The position numbers and the translations under genes are program-made. Below are positions 1 through 6,359 of a stretch of DNA of 7,926 nucleotides, one piece after another (within the stretch, counting starts at the first letter, position 1; each line of letters starts with the position of its first letter). This DNA is from SCQX01 sp035720945 (lineage in GTDB: Bacteria; Pseudomonadota; Gammaproteobacteria; Burkholderiales; Burkholderiaceae_B). The notes below the pieces were generated by a model. The model worked only from the letters and a program-made list of their open reading frames with translations, searched no databases and was not told the origin of the DNA. Where the stretch lies: contig DASTNK010000085.1 of the NCBI GenBank assembly GCA_035720945.1, forward strand, positions 1-7,926, given 5' to 3'.

Positions 1-119
1 CCAGCCCCGCCATCATCGTGCTGGGTGAGGTGGTCCGATACGCCCAGGTGAACAACAAGCCCGAGTCACTCATCGCGGGTCGGCTCAAACAGACATCATC
101 GATGGGCACTTGCGGATAG
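1..119 (+). CDS. Uroporphyrinogen-III C-methyltransferase-like protein, C-terminal end (5' partial)
   Basis: Only the last 38 codons are present, read from base 3 and ending at a TAG at 117-119. The peptide opens SPAIIVLGEVVRYAQ, which matches the conserved C-terminal block of the SUMT/CobA/CysG methyltransferase family (x-P-A-x-x-V-x-G-E-V-V). These enzymes transfer two methyl groups from S-adenosylmethionine to uroporphyrinogen III to make precorrin-2, the branch point to siroheme and cobalamin. After that block the chain continues for about 25 residues and ends in TCG, so it carries a short tail. The stop codon directly abuts the stop codon of the convergent recX. The family call rests on one short motif. 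A related SAM-dependent tetrapyrrole methylase is the main alternative, and the exact gene name (cobA, cysG or sirA type) cannot be decided here. Confidence 0.66.
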   Translation, partial: SPAIIVLGEVVRYAQVNNKPESLIAGRLKQTSSMGTCG

Positions 120-794
120 TCAGGCTTCGGGGGCGTCATCCTGGTCACCCAGGATGCGTCGCAGGCAATCGGCGGAAAAACCGCGCGACGCCAGGAAACG
201 ATATTGGCGGGCGTACTCCCGGGCGTCGCCGGGCGGACCGTTGAATTTCTTGCGCCAGACTTCACGGGCGCGTTCGAGTTCGGTGCCCTGCAATTGCGTG
301 CGCACGGCATCGAGGCGCTCGTCTGGCAGGCCATGGCGGCGCAATTCCTGCACGATGCGCGCGGTTCCTTGCCGAGCTGCCTTCCGATGCACCAAGGCTC
401 GGGCGAAACGATCGTCGGACAGCCATTGTTCGCGCTCGAGGTCATCGAGCACGCGTTCGAGCTCGGTTGGATCCTGTGCGTGAGGGCTCAGCTTGCGCCG
501 CAGTTCAAGTCGTGAATATTCGCGCCGGGATAGATAGGCGACGGCGCGCGCCTTGAGACTGCGCCCGCCCAATGGGGATTTTCCAACTTGCCGAGTATTC
601 CCCGCTTGCTGAGCGGGACCTTCACCACCGATGCCCGGCTTCGCGCCATCGCCACCGCCGTCGACCGTCTGCCGTGGCGATGGCGCGAGTTGCTCGAAAG
701 GCTCGGAAGATGACTCGTCGTCAGGAATGCGCGGCATGGACCTCGATGGTGTCTTGTGTCCTGAATTGGAGATTCGGGAGTCCAGCCGGGTCAT
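120..794 (-). CDS. recX: RecX, regulatory partner of RecA, with long N-terminal extension
   Basis: RecX binds RecA filaments and limits their growth and ATPase activity, so it tunes recombination and the SOS response. With the ATG at 794 the protein has 224 residues. The conserved core starts near residue 78 with SLKARAVAYLSRREYS and contains the typical elements RxELxxKL, LxxLxxxxWLSDDRFA and a C-terminal YRFLASRGFS segment, all within arrays of short three-helix repeats. Many RecX proteins are about 150-170 residues. Here roughly 75 extra residues, rich in Ser, Pro, Gly and Asp, precede the core and look disordered. A TTG at 800 and an ATG at 737 are alternative starts. The ATG at 737 has GAGG only three bases upstream, and no start has an ideal ribosome site. 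The gene begins 48 bases after the recA stop on the same strand, so co-transcription with recA is likely. It ends flush against the convergent upstream gene. Confidence 0.93.
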   Translation of the reverse strand: MTRLDSRISNSGHKTPSRSMPRIPDDESSSEPFEQLAPSPRQTVDGGGDGAKPGIGGEGPAQQAGNTRQVGKSPLGGRSLKARAVAYLSRREYSRLELRRKLSPHAQDPTELERVLDDLEREQWLSDDRFARALVHRKAARQGTARIVQELRRHGLPDERLDAVRTQLQGTELERAREVWRKKFNGPPGDAREYARQYRFLASRGFSADCLRRILGDQDDAPEA

Positions 795-842
795 GGGCAA
801 AGCACAGGGGCTTTGTGTGGATGAACCCAGCTGGTTGGGCCC

Positions 843-1916
<1,074 letters not shown>

Positions 1917-1970
1917 GTGGGATCCTTGGTAAAAACGGAAAATCGGATGGGCCTGGCCCGGCAGTTAAGC

Positions 1971-2035
1971 TTGACTGTTACGGCTGACCGTTCTGTCCGG
2001 CTGTTACGACCGGCTGTTACCACCGGCCACTACGC
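1971..2035. repeat. Degenerate 13-bp tandem array in the recA leader
   Basis: Five consecutive 13-bp units occupy this stretch. Units three and four (1997-2009 and 2010-2022) are CCGGCTGTTACGA and CCGGCTGTTACCA and differ at one base. The first unit (1971-1983) keeps the CTGTTAC core. The second (1984-1996) and fifth (2023-2035) are degraded but stay in phase: CTGTTAC occurs at 1975, 2001 and 2014, all at multiples of 13. The array lies between the recA promoter and the recA ribosome site, so it should be transcribed as part of the 5' leader. Its role is unknown. Confidence 0.7.
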
Positions 2036-2057
2036 CCGGGCTCGAAGCCAAAGCCAG

Positions 2058-2085
2058 ATTATTGCACCAAATTATACTGTATCAA
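2058..2085 (-). promoter_or_regulatory. recA sigma-70 promoter
   Basis: Read leftward, TTGATA (2085-2080) and AATAAT (2063-2058) are separated by 16 bp, a good sigma-70 promoter. A perfect TATAAT at 2076-2071 offers an alternative -10 placed as in E. coli recA, right after the SOS box, but its -35 is poor. Either choice gives a leader of roughly 140-150 nt before the recA ATG. The -35 of the first option lies inside the LexA site and the -10 of the second overlaps its edge, so repressor binding would block both. Confidence 0.72.
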
Positions 2086-2094
2086 TAAACAGTA
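2075..2094. promoter_or_regulatory. LexA (SOS) operator of recA
   Basis: The site has CTGT (2077-2080) and ACAG (2089-2092) separated by exactly eight bases, flanked by TA on both sides. This fits the E. coli-type LexA consensus TACTGT-N8-ACAGTA without a mismatch in the fixed bases. It overlaps the recA promoter. LexA bound here would repress recA, and possibly recX, until RecA filaments on damaged DNA stimulate LexA cleavage. Confidence 0.93.
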
Positions 2095-2495
2095 ATCCAT
2101 ACTCCTTCACGGGATGCGCCCGGGGTGCCTCGCAGAAGCGCGCCGCCAAGCCACCAGATACGCCATCGTCCATGCCAGGACAGTCACAGGCGCGGCTACA
2201 ACGGCTACAACGGCTACAACGGCTACAACGGCTACAACCAAGGCGTCAACAGCATGACAGAAACCCCGGCCAGGAACAATCAAGCGCGCCGCAAACTTGT
2301 CCCACTGCAGTTTCCACGCCCCTCGGCCGCAGCGTCTGTGATTCCGGCTTTTCGCGCGCGGTTGCGCGCATCCGTGCCAGCCGGCTCGAACACCCCGAGA
2401 ATCACAAACCCCGGATCTCACACCCATGTCGCGGGTTCAGGCTTTAGTCAGGCCTGATCTCTAGAATGACCAGCGCAGGCACGGTTCGTGCATTC
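2095..2495. other. Intergenic stretch with no convincing gene
   Basis: Between the recA SOS box and the inverted repeat upstream of rdgC, open frames exist on both strands but none has a good ribosome site, a recognisable domain or a natural start. The most gene-like one is leftward, 2427-2107 (106 codons). It has a hydrophobic run made mostly of Val-Val-Ala units, but that run is just the translation of the 9-bp minisatellite. The only other structures seen are the minisatellite and a perfect 10-bp palindrome, TCAGGCCTGA, at 2448-2457. The palindrome sits five bases before a TAGAAT (2462-2467) that could be a rightward -10 element. Confidence 0.5.
2193..2237. repeat. 9-bp minisatellite, five perfect copies
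   Basis: The unit CGGCTACAA is repeated five times without a mismatch (2193, 2202, 2211, 2220 and 2229). The copy number is exact and the unit length is a multiple of three, so every frame stays open across it. The frames give Tyr-Asn-Gly or Leu-Gln-Arg repeats rightward and Val-Val-Ala repeats leftward. Perfect tandem units of this kind can change copy number by slippage, so this could be a variable-number tandem repeat locus. It is not in a gene that I can support. Confidence 0.9.
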
Positions 2496-2531
2496 CCATT
2501 AGAAACGACTGATCCCCCTGTTTTCTAATGG
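2496..2531. repeat. 10-bp inverted repeat upstream of rdgC
   Basis: CCATTAGAAA (2496-2505) and TTTCTAATGG (2522-2531) are perfect inverted copies around a 16-base spacer. The arms are AT-rich compared with the surroundings. No T-run follows on either strand, so it is not a typical terminator. It could be an operator with two half-sites 26 bp apart centre to centre, or a stem-loop if transcribed. Confidence 0.75.
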
Positions 2532-2603
2532 CATGGGCCACTGCCCGCCGCCCGCAACGTGCTCCCCGCGAGTTTTACATGCACGGTGCGCGCGCTTATC
2601 AGC

Positions 2604-2640
2604 GGCCCCGTGCCTACCGGCACGCCGGGCCCTTTTTTTT
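2604..2640 (+). terminator. Strong intrinsic terminator upstream of rdgC
   Basis: GGCCC (2604-2608) plus CGTGCC (2609-2614) pairs with GGCACG (2619-2624) and GGGCC (2627-2631) around a four-base loop, with one two-base bulge. Eight T residues follow at 2633-2640. This is a classical rho-independent terminator for rightward transcription. No rightward gene lies immediately upstream, so it must end a non-coding transcript or read-through, or act as an attenuator in an rdgC leader. Confidence 0.75.
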
Positions 2641-2664
2641 GGCCCGCGCCGACGGGCTTACAAT
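2636..2664 (+). promoter_or_regulatory. Possible rdgC promoter
   Basis: TACAAT at 2659-2664 is a good -10 element in the context CTTACAATCCCC. The only -35 at 17 bp spacing is TTTTTG (2636-2641), which overlaps the T-run of the terminator. It would start transcription about 70 bases before the rdgC ATG. The -10 is plausible and the -35 is weak. Confidence 0.42.
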
Positions 2665-2737
2665 CCCCACTCGCCATTTTCCAAATCGCGCATTCCACCG
2701 CACGGCATGCGCGCCTCATCCTACAAGACTCGTCTCC

Positions 2738-3637
2738 ATGTGGTTCAAGAATCTGAAAGTATTTTCCCTTTCGCCTTCCTGGGCGATCTCCGCCGACGCG
2801 CTGCAGGCGGCGCTCGAAAAACAGGCCTTCCAAGGTGGCGACTCCCAAGCCATGCAGAGCCTGGGCTGGATCTCCCCCAGCGAGGATGATCGGCTCGTCC
2901 ACGAACTCAACGGCCAATACCTGCTGACGCTGCGCGCGGAAAAAAAGCTCCTGCCGACCACGGTGGTCAATCAGGTCGCCCGGGCGCGCGCGCTGGAAAT
3001 CGAAGAGCAGCAAGGCTACAAGCCCGGCCGCAGGCAAATGAAGGAAATCAAGGAACAGGTCACGGACGAACTGCGGCCCCGCGCCTTTTCGGTGTATCGC
3101 GACACGCGTGTATGGATCGACACGACCAACCGCTGGCTGATCGTCGATGCCGCCTCGTCCACCAAAAGCGACGAGGTCCTGGGCGTGCTGGCGAAAACGC
3201 TGGACCCGTTTCCGGCAACCCCGCTGCACGTCGAGCATTCACCCGCGTCCATGATGACGCGCTGGCTGGTGGATGACGAGCCACCCGCCGGCTTCAGCAT
3301 CGACCAGGACACGGAACTGCGCTCGACGGGCGAAGGCCGCGCCGCGGTCCGCTACGTGCACCAGACCGTCGAGCTCGACGACGTGCGGCGCCATGTCCAG
3401 GCGGGAAAACAATGCACCCGGCTTGCCATGACCTGGGCCGACCGGGTGTCGTTCGTGCTCTCCGACGCGCTGGACGTGAAGCGCGTGACACCCCTGGACG
3501 TCCTGACGGAAAACGGCAACACGACCACCGGCGACCCGAGGGAGCAATTCGACGCGGACATGGCGCTGATGACAGGCGAGCTCTCGCGGTTACTGGCCGA
3601 TCTGGTCGAAGCCCTGGGCGGTCGTAAAGCCGCATAG
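2738..3637 (+). CDS. rdgC: RdgC, recombination-associated DNA-binding protein
   Basis: RdgC is a ring-forming, sequence-independent double-stranded DNA binding protein of the nucleoid that inhibits RecA-mediated strand exchange. The 299 residues match the family length (303 in E. coli). The start MWFKNLKVFSLS is the family N-terminus, so the ATG at 2738 is chosen although the frame stays open upstream to 2528. Other family blocks are LGWISP (42-47), a basic GYKPGRRQMKEIKE (93-106), LRPRAFSVY (112-120), and the C-terminal block from FDADMALMTGELSRL to EALGG. No clear Shine-Dalgarno precedes the ATG. It stands in its own transcription unit, divergent from recA, and converges on the ATCase gene. 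Proximity to recA-recX fits a shared recombination role, although I see no LexA site at its own promoter. Confidence 0.96.
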   Translation: MWFKNLKVFSLSPSWAISADALQAALEKQAFQGGDSQAMQSLGWISPSEDDRLVHELNGQYLLTLRAEKKLLPTTVVNQVARARALEIEEQQGYKPGRRQMKEIKEQVTDELRPRAFSVYRDTRVWIDTTNRWLIVDAASSTKSDEVLGVLAKTLDPFPATPLHVEHSPASMMTRWLVDDEPPAGFSIDQDTELRSTGEGRAAVRYVHQTVELDDVRRHVQAGKQCTRLAMTWADRVSFVLSDALDVKRVTPLDVLTENGNTTTGDPREQFDADMALMTGELSRLLADLVEALGGRKAA

Positions 3638-3650
3638 CGAGGCAAGCTCC

Positions 3651-3678
3651 AGGCGCCCGGGACGGCGCGGGCGCCTTT
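3651..3678 (+). terminator. Probable rdgC terminator
   Basis: AGGCGCCC (3651-3658) and GGGCGCCT (3669-3676) form a perfect 8-bp GC-rich stem with a 10-base loop, starting 14 bases after the rdgC stop. The T-run is short (TTT). A second small inverted repeat, GTGGAT/ATCCAC at 3685-3704, overlaps the stop codon of the convergent ATCase gene. Confidence 0.55.
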
Positions 3679-3695
3679 CACAGGGTGGATAACCC

Positions 3696-4988
3696 CTAAT
3701 CCACGCCGTGGAACACACTGTCGTCGGGGCCGATGTGCGACGGCGGCGCCCAGGTGACGTCCCGCAGCGAATGCTGCACCAGCCCCTCCACGCCCATCAG
3801 CACCGCGAATATCGCCATGCGCACGGGGATGCCGTTGTCGGTCTGCCGGAATATCGCCAGGCGCGGGTCATGGTTCAGATCCACGCTGAGATCGTTCGCC
3901 CCTTCCCGGCTGTCGCGCGGCAGCGGGTGCATGATGATGACGTCGGGGCCGCAGCATTTGTCGATGATGGCTTTGTTCACCTGGAAATCGGGCGTGTAGC
4001 CTTCGAGTTCCTCGCTCGCGAAGCGCTCTTTCTGCACGCGCGTGGCGTAGATCACGTCGGCGCCGGCCAGCCCCTCTTCCAGCGACCCGGTTTGCACGAT
4101 CACGTGGCCGTGCTTGCCGGCCTGCTCCAGAAGGTATTCCGGCATCTCGAGCCCGCGTGGCGCGATCAGCGTGAACTTCAGTCCACGGTACAGCGCCAGC
4201 AGCTTGATCAGCGAATGGACCGTGCGCCCGTATTTCAGATCACCCACCATGGCGATGTGCGCGCCGTCCAGCAGTTTGCCCAGGCGCGAGAACTCGGTAA
4301 GGATGGTGTAGAGATCCAGCAGCGCCTGGCTGGGGTGTTCGCCGGGCCCGTCGCCACCGTTGACCACGGGAATGTTGGTGGCACGCGCGAATTCGGCCAC
4401 CGAGCCGCGTTCCGGATGGCGAATCACCATGGCATCCACGTAGCCGCTCATGACGCGACTGGTGTCGTAGATCGATTCCCCTTTGGCCATCGACGAAAAG
4501 GTAAAGCCAGTGGTGTCGCACACCGAGCCGCCCAACCGGCAAAACGCCGCGCCAAAGCTGACCCGGGTGCGGGTGCTGGCTTCGAAGAACAGGTTGCCCA
4601 GCACCGCGCCCTCCAGCACGCGCGACACCTTGCGGCGTCTGGCGATGGGCTGCATCAAGTCAGCGATGCGGAACAGCTCTTCCACGGATTCGCGGGTGAA
4701 CTGGTCCACGGAAAGCAGCTGATGCTTGCCCTCCGTGGCGATGCGGTCGCGCAACGGCCCGGATTGCGCGCTTTGCGCATACTTCTGCAGCAGCAGGTCG
4801 TTATCGATGATCTCGGTGACGAAACGCGTCACCACGTCCGGCATGGCGCGGAATTCCTGGGAGCCCTCCGGCAGCAGCCAGGTATCGAGAGCCCGGCGTT
4901 TGACACCAATGCGCGCGGAAAAAACGTCGCGCGTCAGATTCAGACGCCGCATGGCGTCACGCAAAAAAACCTGTTGGGACACGGACAT
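3696..4988 (-). CDS. pyrB: Aspartate carbamoyltransferase with N-terminal HTH-like extension
   Basis: ATCase joins carbamoyl phosphate and aspartate to N-carbamoyl-aspartate, the committed step of pyrimidine synthesis in the cytoplasm. The 430-residue product keeps the catalytic set: STRTR (138-142), the S165/K169 pair in SSMAKGE, RHP (190-192), GDGPGEHPSQ with H218 and Q221, GRTVHS with R255, TRVQKER with R317 and Q319, and HPLPR (354-358). The block FFEASTRTR and the NGIPVR ending resemble the E. coli catalytic chain. E. coli PyrB has 311 residues. Here about 86 residues are added in front and roughly 20 behind. Residues 18-38 (from LTRDVFSARIGV to LDTWL) fit a Cro/C1-type helix-turn-helix. 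The ATG at 4988 is preceded by AAGGGG at eight bases; an upstream in-frame start at 5075 has no support. No pyrI, pyrC or pyrR is nearby. The catalytic call is firm and the HTH is inferred. Whether this is the only ATCase of the genome is unknown. Confidence 0.95.
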   Translation of the reverse strand: MSVSQQVFLRDAMRRLNLTRDVFSARIGVKRRALDTWLLPEGSQEFRAMPDVVTRFVTEIIDNDLLLQKYAQSAQSGPLRDRIATEGKHQLLSVDQFTRESVEELFRIADLMQPIARRRKVSRVLEGAVLGNLFFEASTRTRVSFGAAFCRLGGSVCDTTGFTFSSMAKGESIYDTSRVMSGYVDAMVIRHPERGSVAEFARATNIPVVNGGDGPGEHPSQALLDLYTILTEFSRLGKLLDGAHIAMVGDLKYGRTVHSLIKLLALYRGLKFTLIAPRGLEMPEYLLEQAGKHGHVIVQTGSLEEGLAGADVIYATRVQKERFASEELEGYTPDFQVNKAIIDKCCGPDVIIMHPLPRDSREGANDLSVDLNHDPRLAIFRQTDNGIPVRMAIFAVLMGVEGLVQHSLRDVTWAPPSHIGPDDSVFHGVD

Positions 4989-5060
4989 ATGGATTTCCCC
5001 TTGAAGATGAAGAATTAATGTGCGCAATGCGTATATTTTAAGCCCGCATGACCTCCATCC

Positions 5061-5100
5061 TGAATAAAACAACAAAATACTTTGTGTTCCGTTGTATTCA
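5061..5100. promoter_or_regulatory. AT-rich nested palindrome, candidate operator
   Basis: TGAATA (5061-5066) and TATTCA (5095-5100) form the outer arms, CAAC (5070-5073) and GTTG (5091-5094) the middle arms, and ACAAA (5072-5076) with TTTGT (5081-5085) an inner palindrome around ATAC. The left side carries a three-base insertion relative to the right. It lies in the 252-bp space between the divergent ATCase and AhpD-family genes, 73 bases upstream of the ATCase ATG. The surroundings are otherwise GC-rich, which makes this segment stand out. The binding protein is unknown. Confidence 0.5.
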
Positions 5101-5149
5101 TACCCCTGTCATCTGTACGCAGGCGAGACACTCCCTCAATACCCCGACC

Positions 5150-5155
5150 TATAAT
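5150..5155 (+). promoter_or_regulatory. -10 element of the AhpD-family gene
   Basis: A perfect TATAAT sits 85 bases upstream of the ATG at 5241. A -35 is poor: GAGACA at 5125-5130 matches four of six positions but is 19 bp away. This suggests help from an activator or a weak promoter. Confidence 0.5.
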
Positions 5156-5240
5156 GAATTCGCACCTCAGGCCCACCGGGCCGCAGACGCGTCCGGCGCA
5201 CAGGCCAGCCTAACCCGTACTCACGACAAGGAGCTTTTGA

Positions 5241-5591
5241 ATGGATGATTCAAGCATGTATCCCGCCGCCTCGCGGGAACTCGGCGCCAAGCGGCGCGAA
5301 TTGGCGCCCAAACAAGCGGAAGCCTTCAAGGCGTTCGGCGAGGCGGTCTTCGCCGACGGCGCCCTGCCCCAGAAAACCAAGGAACTCATCGCCGTGGCGG
5401 TGGCCCACGCCACGCAATGCCCTTACTGCATTCGCGGCCACACAGAACGGGCGCTGCGCAAGGGCGCCACGGAACAGGAGTTGATGGAAGCGATCTGGGT
5501 TGCCGTGGAAATGCGGGCCGGCGGCGCTTATGCGCACTCGAATCTGGCGCTGGACACCATGAACCACGCTGCGGGAAAGCACTCGGCCTGA
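5241..5591 (+). CDS. AhpD-like carboxymuconolactone decarboxylase family protein
   Basis: The 116-residue all-helical protein belongs to the CMD/AhpD fold family. It carries the AhpD-type active site: E48, then C60-P-Y-C63, then H67, with the same spacings as in mycobacterial AhpD (Glu, 12 residues to the first Cys, CxxC, then His four later). Such proteins act as small disulfide oxidoreductases or peroxidatic enzymes. Enzymes of the protocatechuate decarboxylase branch lack the CxxC, so redox chemistry is the likelier role. The ATG has a good AAGGAG at 5228-5233, seven bases upstream. It is divergent from the ATCase gene and converges on a membrane-protein gene. No ahpC or oxyR is next to it, so its peroxidase partner, if any, is not visible. 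The family is clear; the substrate is not. Confidence 0.9.
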   Translation: MDDSSMYPAASRELGAKRRELAPKQAEAFKAFGEAVFADGALPQKTKELIAVAVAHATQCPYCIRGHTERALRKGATEQELMEAIWVAVEMRAGGAYAHSNLALDTMNHAAGKHSA

Positions 5592-5642
5592 GCCTGTGCG
5601 CTCGAGTCGGTGCGCGCGCAACGCCTCCGGCGCCGTTAGCAA

Positions 5643-5672
5643 GGCGGGGGCAACCATGCAGCAGGCCCCGCC
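5643..5672. terminator. GC-rich stem between convergent genes
   Basis: GGCGGGG (5643-5649) and CCCCGCC (5666-5672) form a 7-bp all-GC stem with a 16-base loop, in the 98-bp gap between the AhpD-family gene and the convergent membrane-protein gene. Its place suits a shared bidirectional terminator. There is no T-run on either strand, so it may only assist termination. Confidence 0.35.
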
Positions 5673-5689
5673 CCCGGAGAAACGCCGCC

Positions 5690-6250
5690 TTATGAAACCC
5701 CGGGCAGCGTCGTGTCGCTGCGCGACGGGACCCGCAGCACGATTTCCACCGGAGACGCCTCAACAATCTGCGACGCGCTCCCGGACTGATTGAGCGGCGT
5801 AGCCTCGTCGCCACCCTGGCCACCGTACGACTGCGAGGAATAAGCCGGGTTTTGATTGGCCAGCTCAGCCAGGTGCAGCATGACCCAGCATCCGGCTACG
5901 AACATCACCAGGCTAAGGCCATAGGCCAACAACGTGCATGCCAGCGGCACCCAATGGGTGCGCCGGTGCCGGCCTTCAACCAACTGGCTGAACAACAACG
6001 TCTGGACCAGGTACGACCAAAGCAGCCCGACCCCGCACAGGGCCAGGCCGGCGATATAGGTCGTCAACGGGATGCGGAACAGATCGGGCGCCACGTTCGT
6101 GCTGACAATACCGACGGCCGCGCACAACGAAAACAGCACACCCAGCCCGTTGATCCAGGCCAGGAAGCGAAACCCTTGCGCAAACACCGTCGCCAACGCG
6201 TGATACGCGTGAGCCTGACCGGTGCGTTCACTGTTCTGATTGTCTGCCAC
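5690..6250 (-). CDS. Membrane protein of unknown function, three predicted helices
   Basis: I do not recognise this 186-residue protein. After a polar N-terminus of about 28 residues there are three long hydrophobic segments at roughly 29-50, 60-87 and 100-128, suggesting an inner-membrane protein. A basic loop, EGRHRRTHW (92-100), between the second and third helices suggests that this loop faces the cytoplasm. The last ~55 residues are polar, with a Ser/Gly/Gln-rich stretch and a TPLNQSGSASQ segment. The GTG at 6250 is chosen because GGGGA lies nine bases upstream. Another in-frame GTG at 6283 falls in the loop of a strong inverted repeat and has no ribosome site. The gene lies downstream of the lipoprotein gene on the same strand, with a hairpin in the 109-bp gap, so shared transcription is uncertain. 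Confidence 0.82.
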   Translation of the reverse strand: MADNQNSERTGQAHAYHALATVFAQGFRFLAWINGLGVLFSLCAAVGIVSTNVAPDLFRIPLTTYIAGLALCGVGLLWSYLVQTLLFSQLVEGRHRRTHWVPLACTLLAYGLSLVMFVAGCWVMLHLAELANQNPAYSSQSYGGQGGDEATPLNQSGSASQIVEASPVEIVLRVPSRSDTTLPGVS

Positions 6251-6270
6251 GGCGTGGCTTCCCCGGGGAA

Positions 6271-6296
6271 GGCGCCGAGCCACGAGACTCGGCGCC
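6271..6296 (-). terminator. 9-bp inverted repeat, possible lipoprotein-gene terminator
   Basis: GGCGCCGAG (6271-6279) and CTCGGCGCC (6288-6296) are perfect inverted copies around an 8-base loop, 63 bases after the lipoprotein stop. Read leftward, the stem is followed by TTCCCC, so the T-run is minimal. It may end or weaken transcription from the lipoprotein gene before the membrane-protein gene. Confidence 0.45.
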
Positions 6297-6359
6297 AGTA
6301 TTGTGGCCCGCTATGTAGACTTGTGCGCGGGTGCCATTGTTTCAGTCGCCGGACGAACC

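Noticed and set aside
2193..2237. A CRISPR array or iteron set
   Set aside because: The units are 9 bp and directly adjacent with no spacers, there is no cas or rep gene nearby, and the setting is an ordinary chromosomal intergenic region.
2107..2427. A 106-codon leftward frame with a hydrophobic Val-Val-Ala stretch resembling a membrane segment
   Set aside because: The hydrophobic run is mostly the 9-bp minisatellite translated in one frame. There is no ribosome site, and the rest is Arg/Gly-rich shadow-like sequence. I keep it as a weak possibility only.
1917..2447. A 176-codon rightward frame across the recA promoter region
   Set aside because: It starts in the recA ribosome-site region, runs through the LexA box and the minisatellite, and has no ribosome site or recognisable domain.
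2528..2737. A 70-residue N-terminal extension of RdgC
   Set aside because: The family starts at MWFKNLK. The upstream part contains the terminator and probable promoter, so it is leader DNA.
3708..5018. A 436-codon open frame on the strand opposite the ATCase gene
   Set aside because: It is a full antisense shadow of a gene with all catalytic motifs. Long antisense frames are expected in GC-rich genes; no domain is recognisable in it.
4989..5075. A longer ATCase start adding 29 residues
   Set aside because: The ATG at 4988 has a good ribosome site, and the extra residues come from AT-rich promoter-like DNA.
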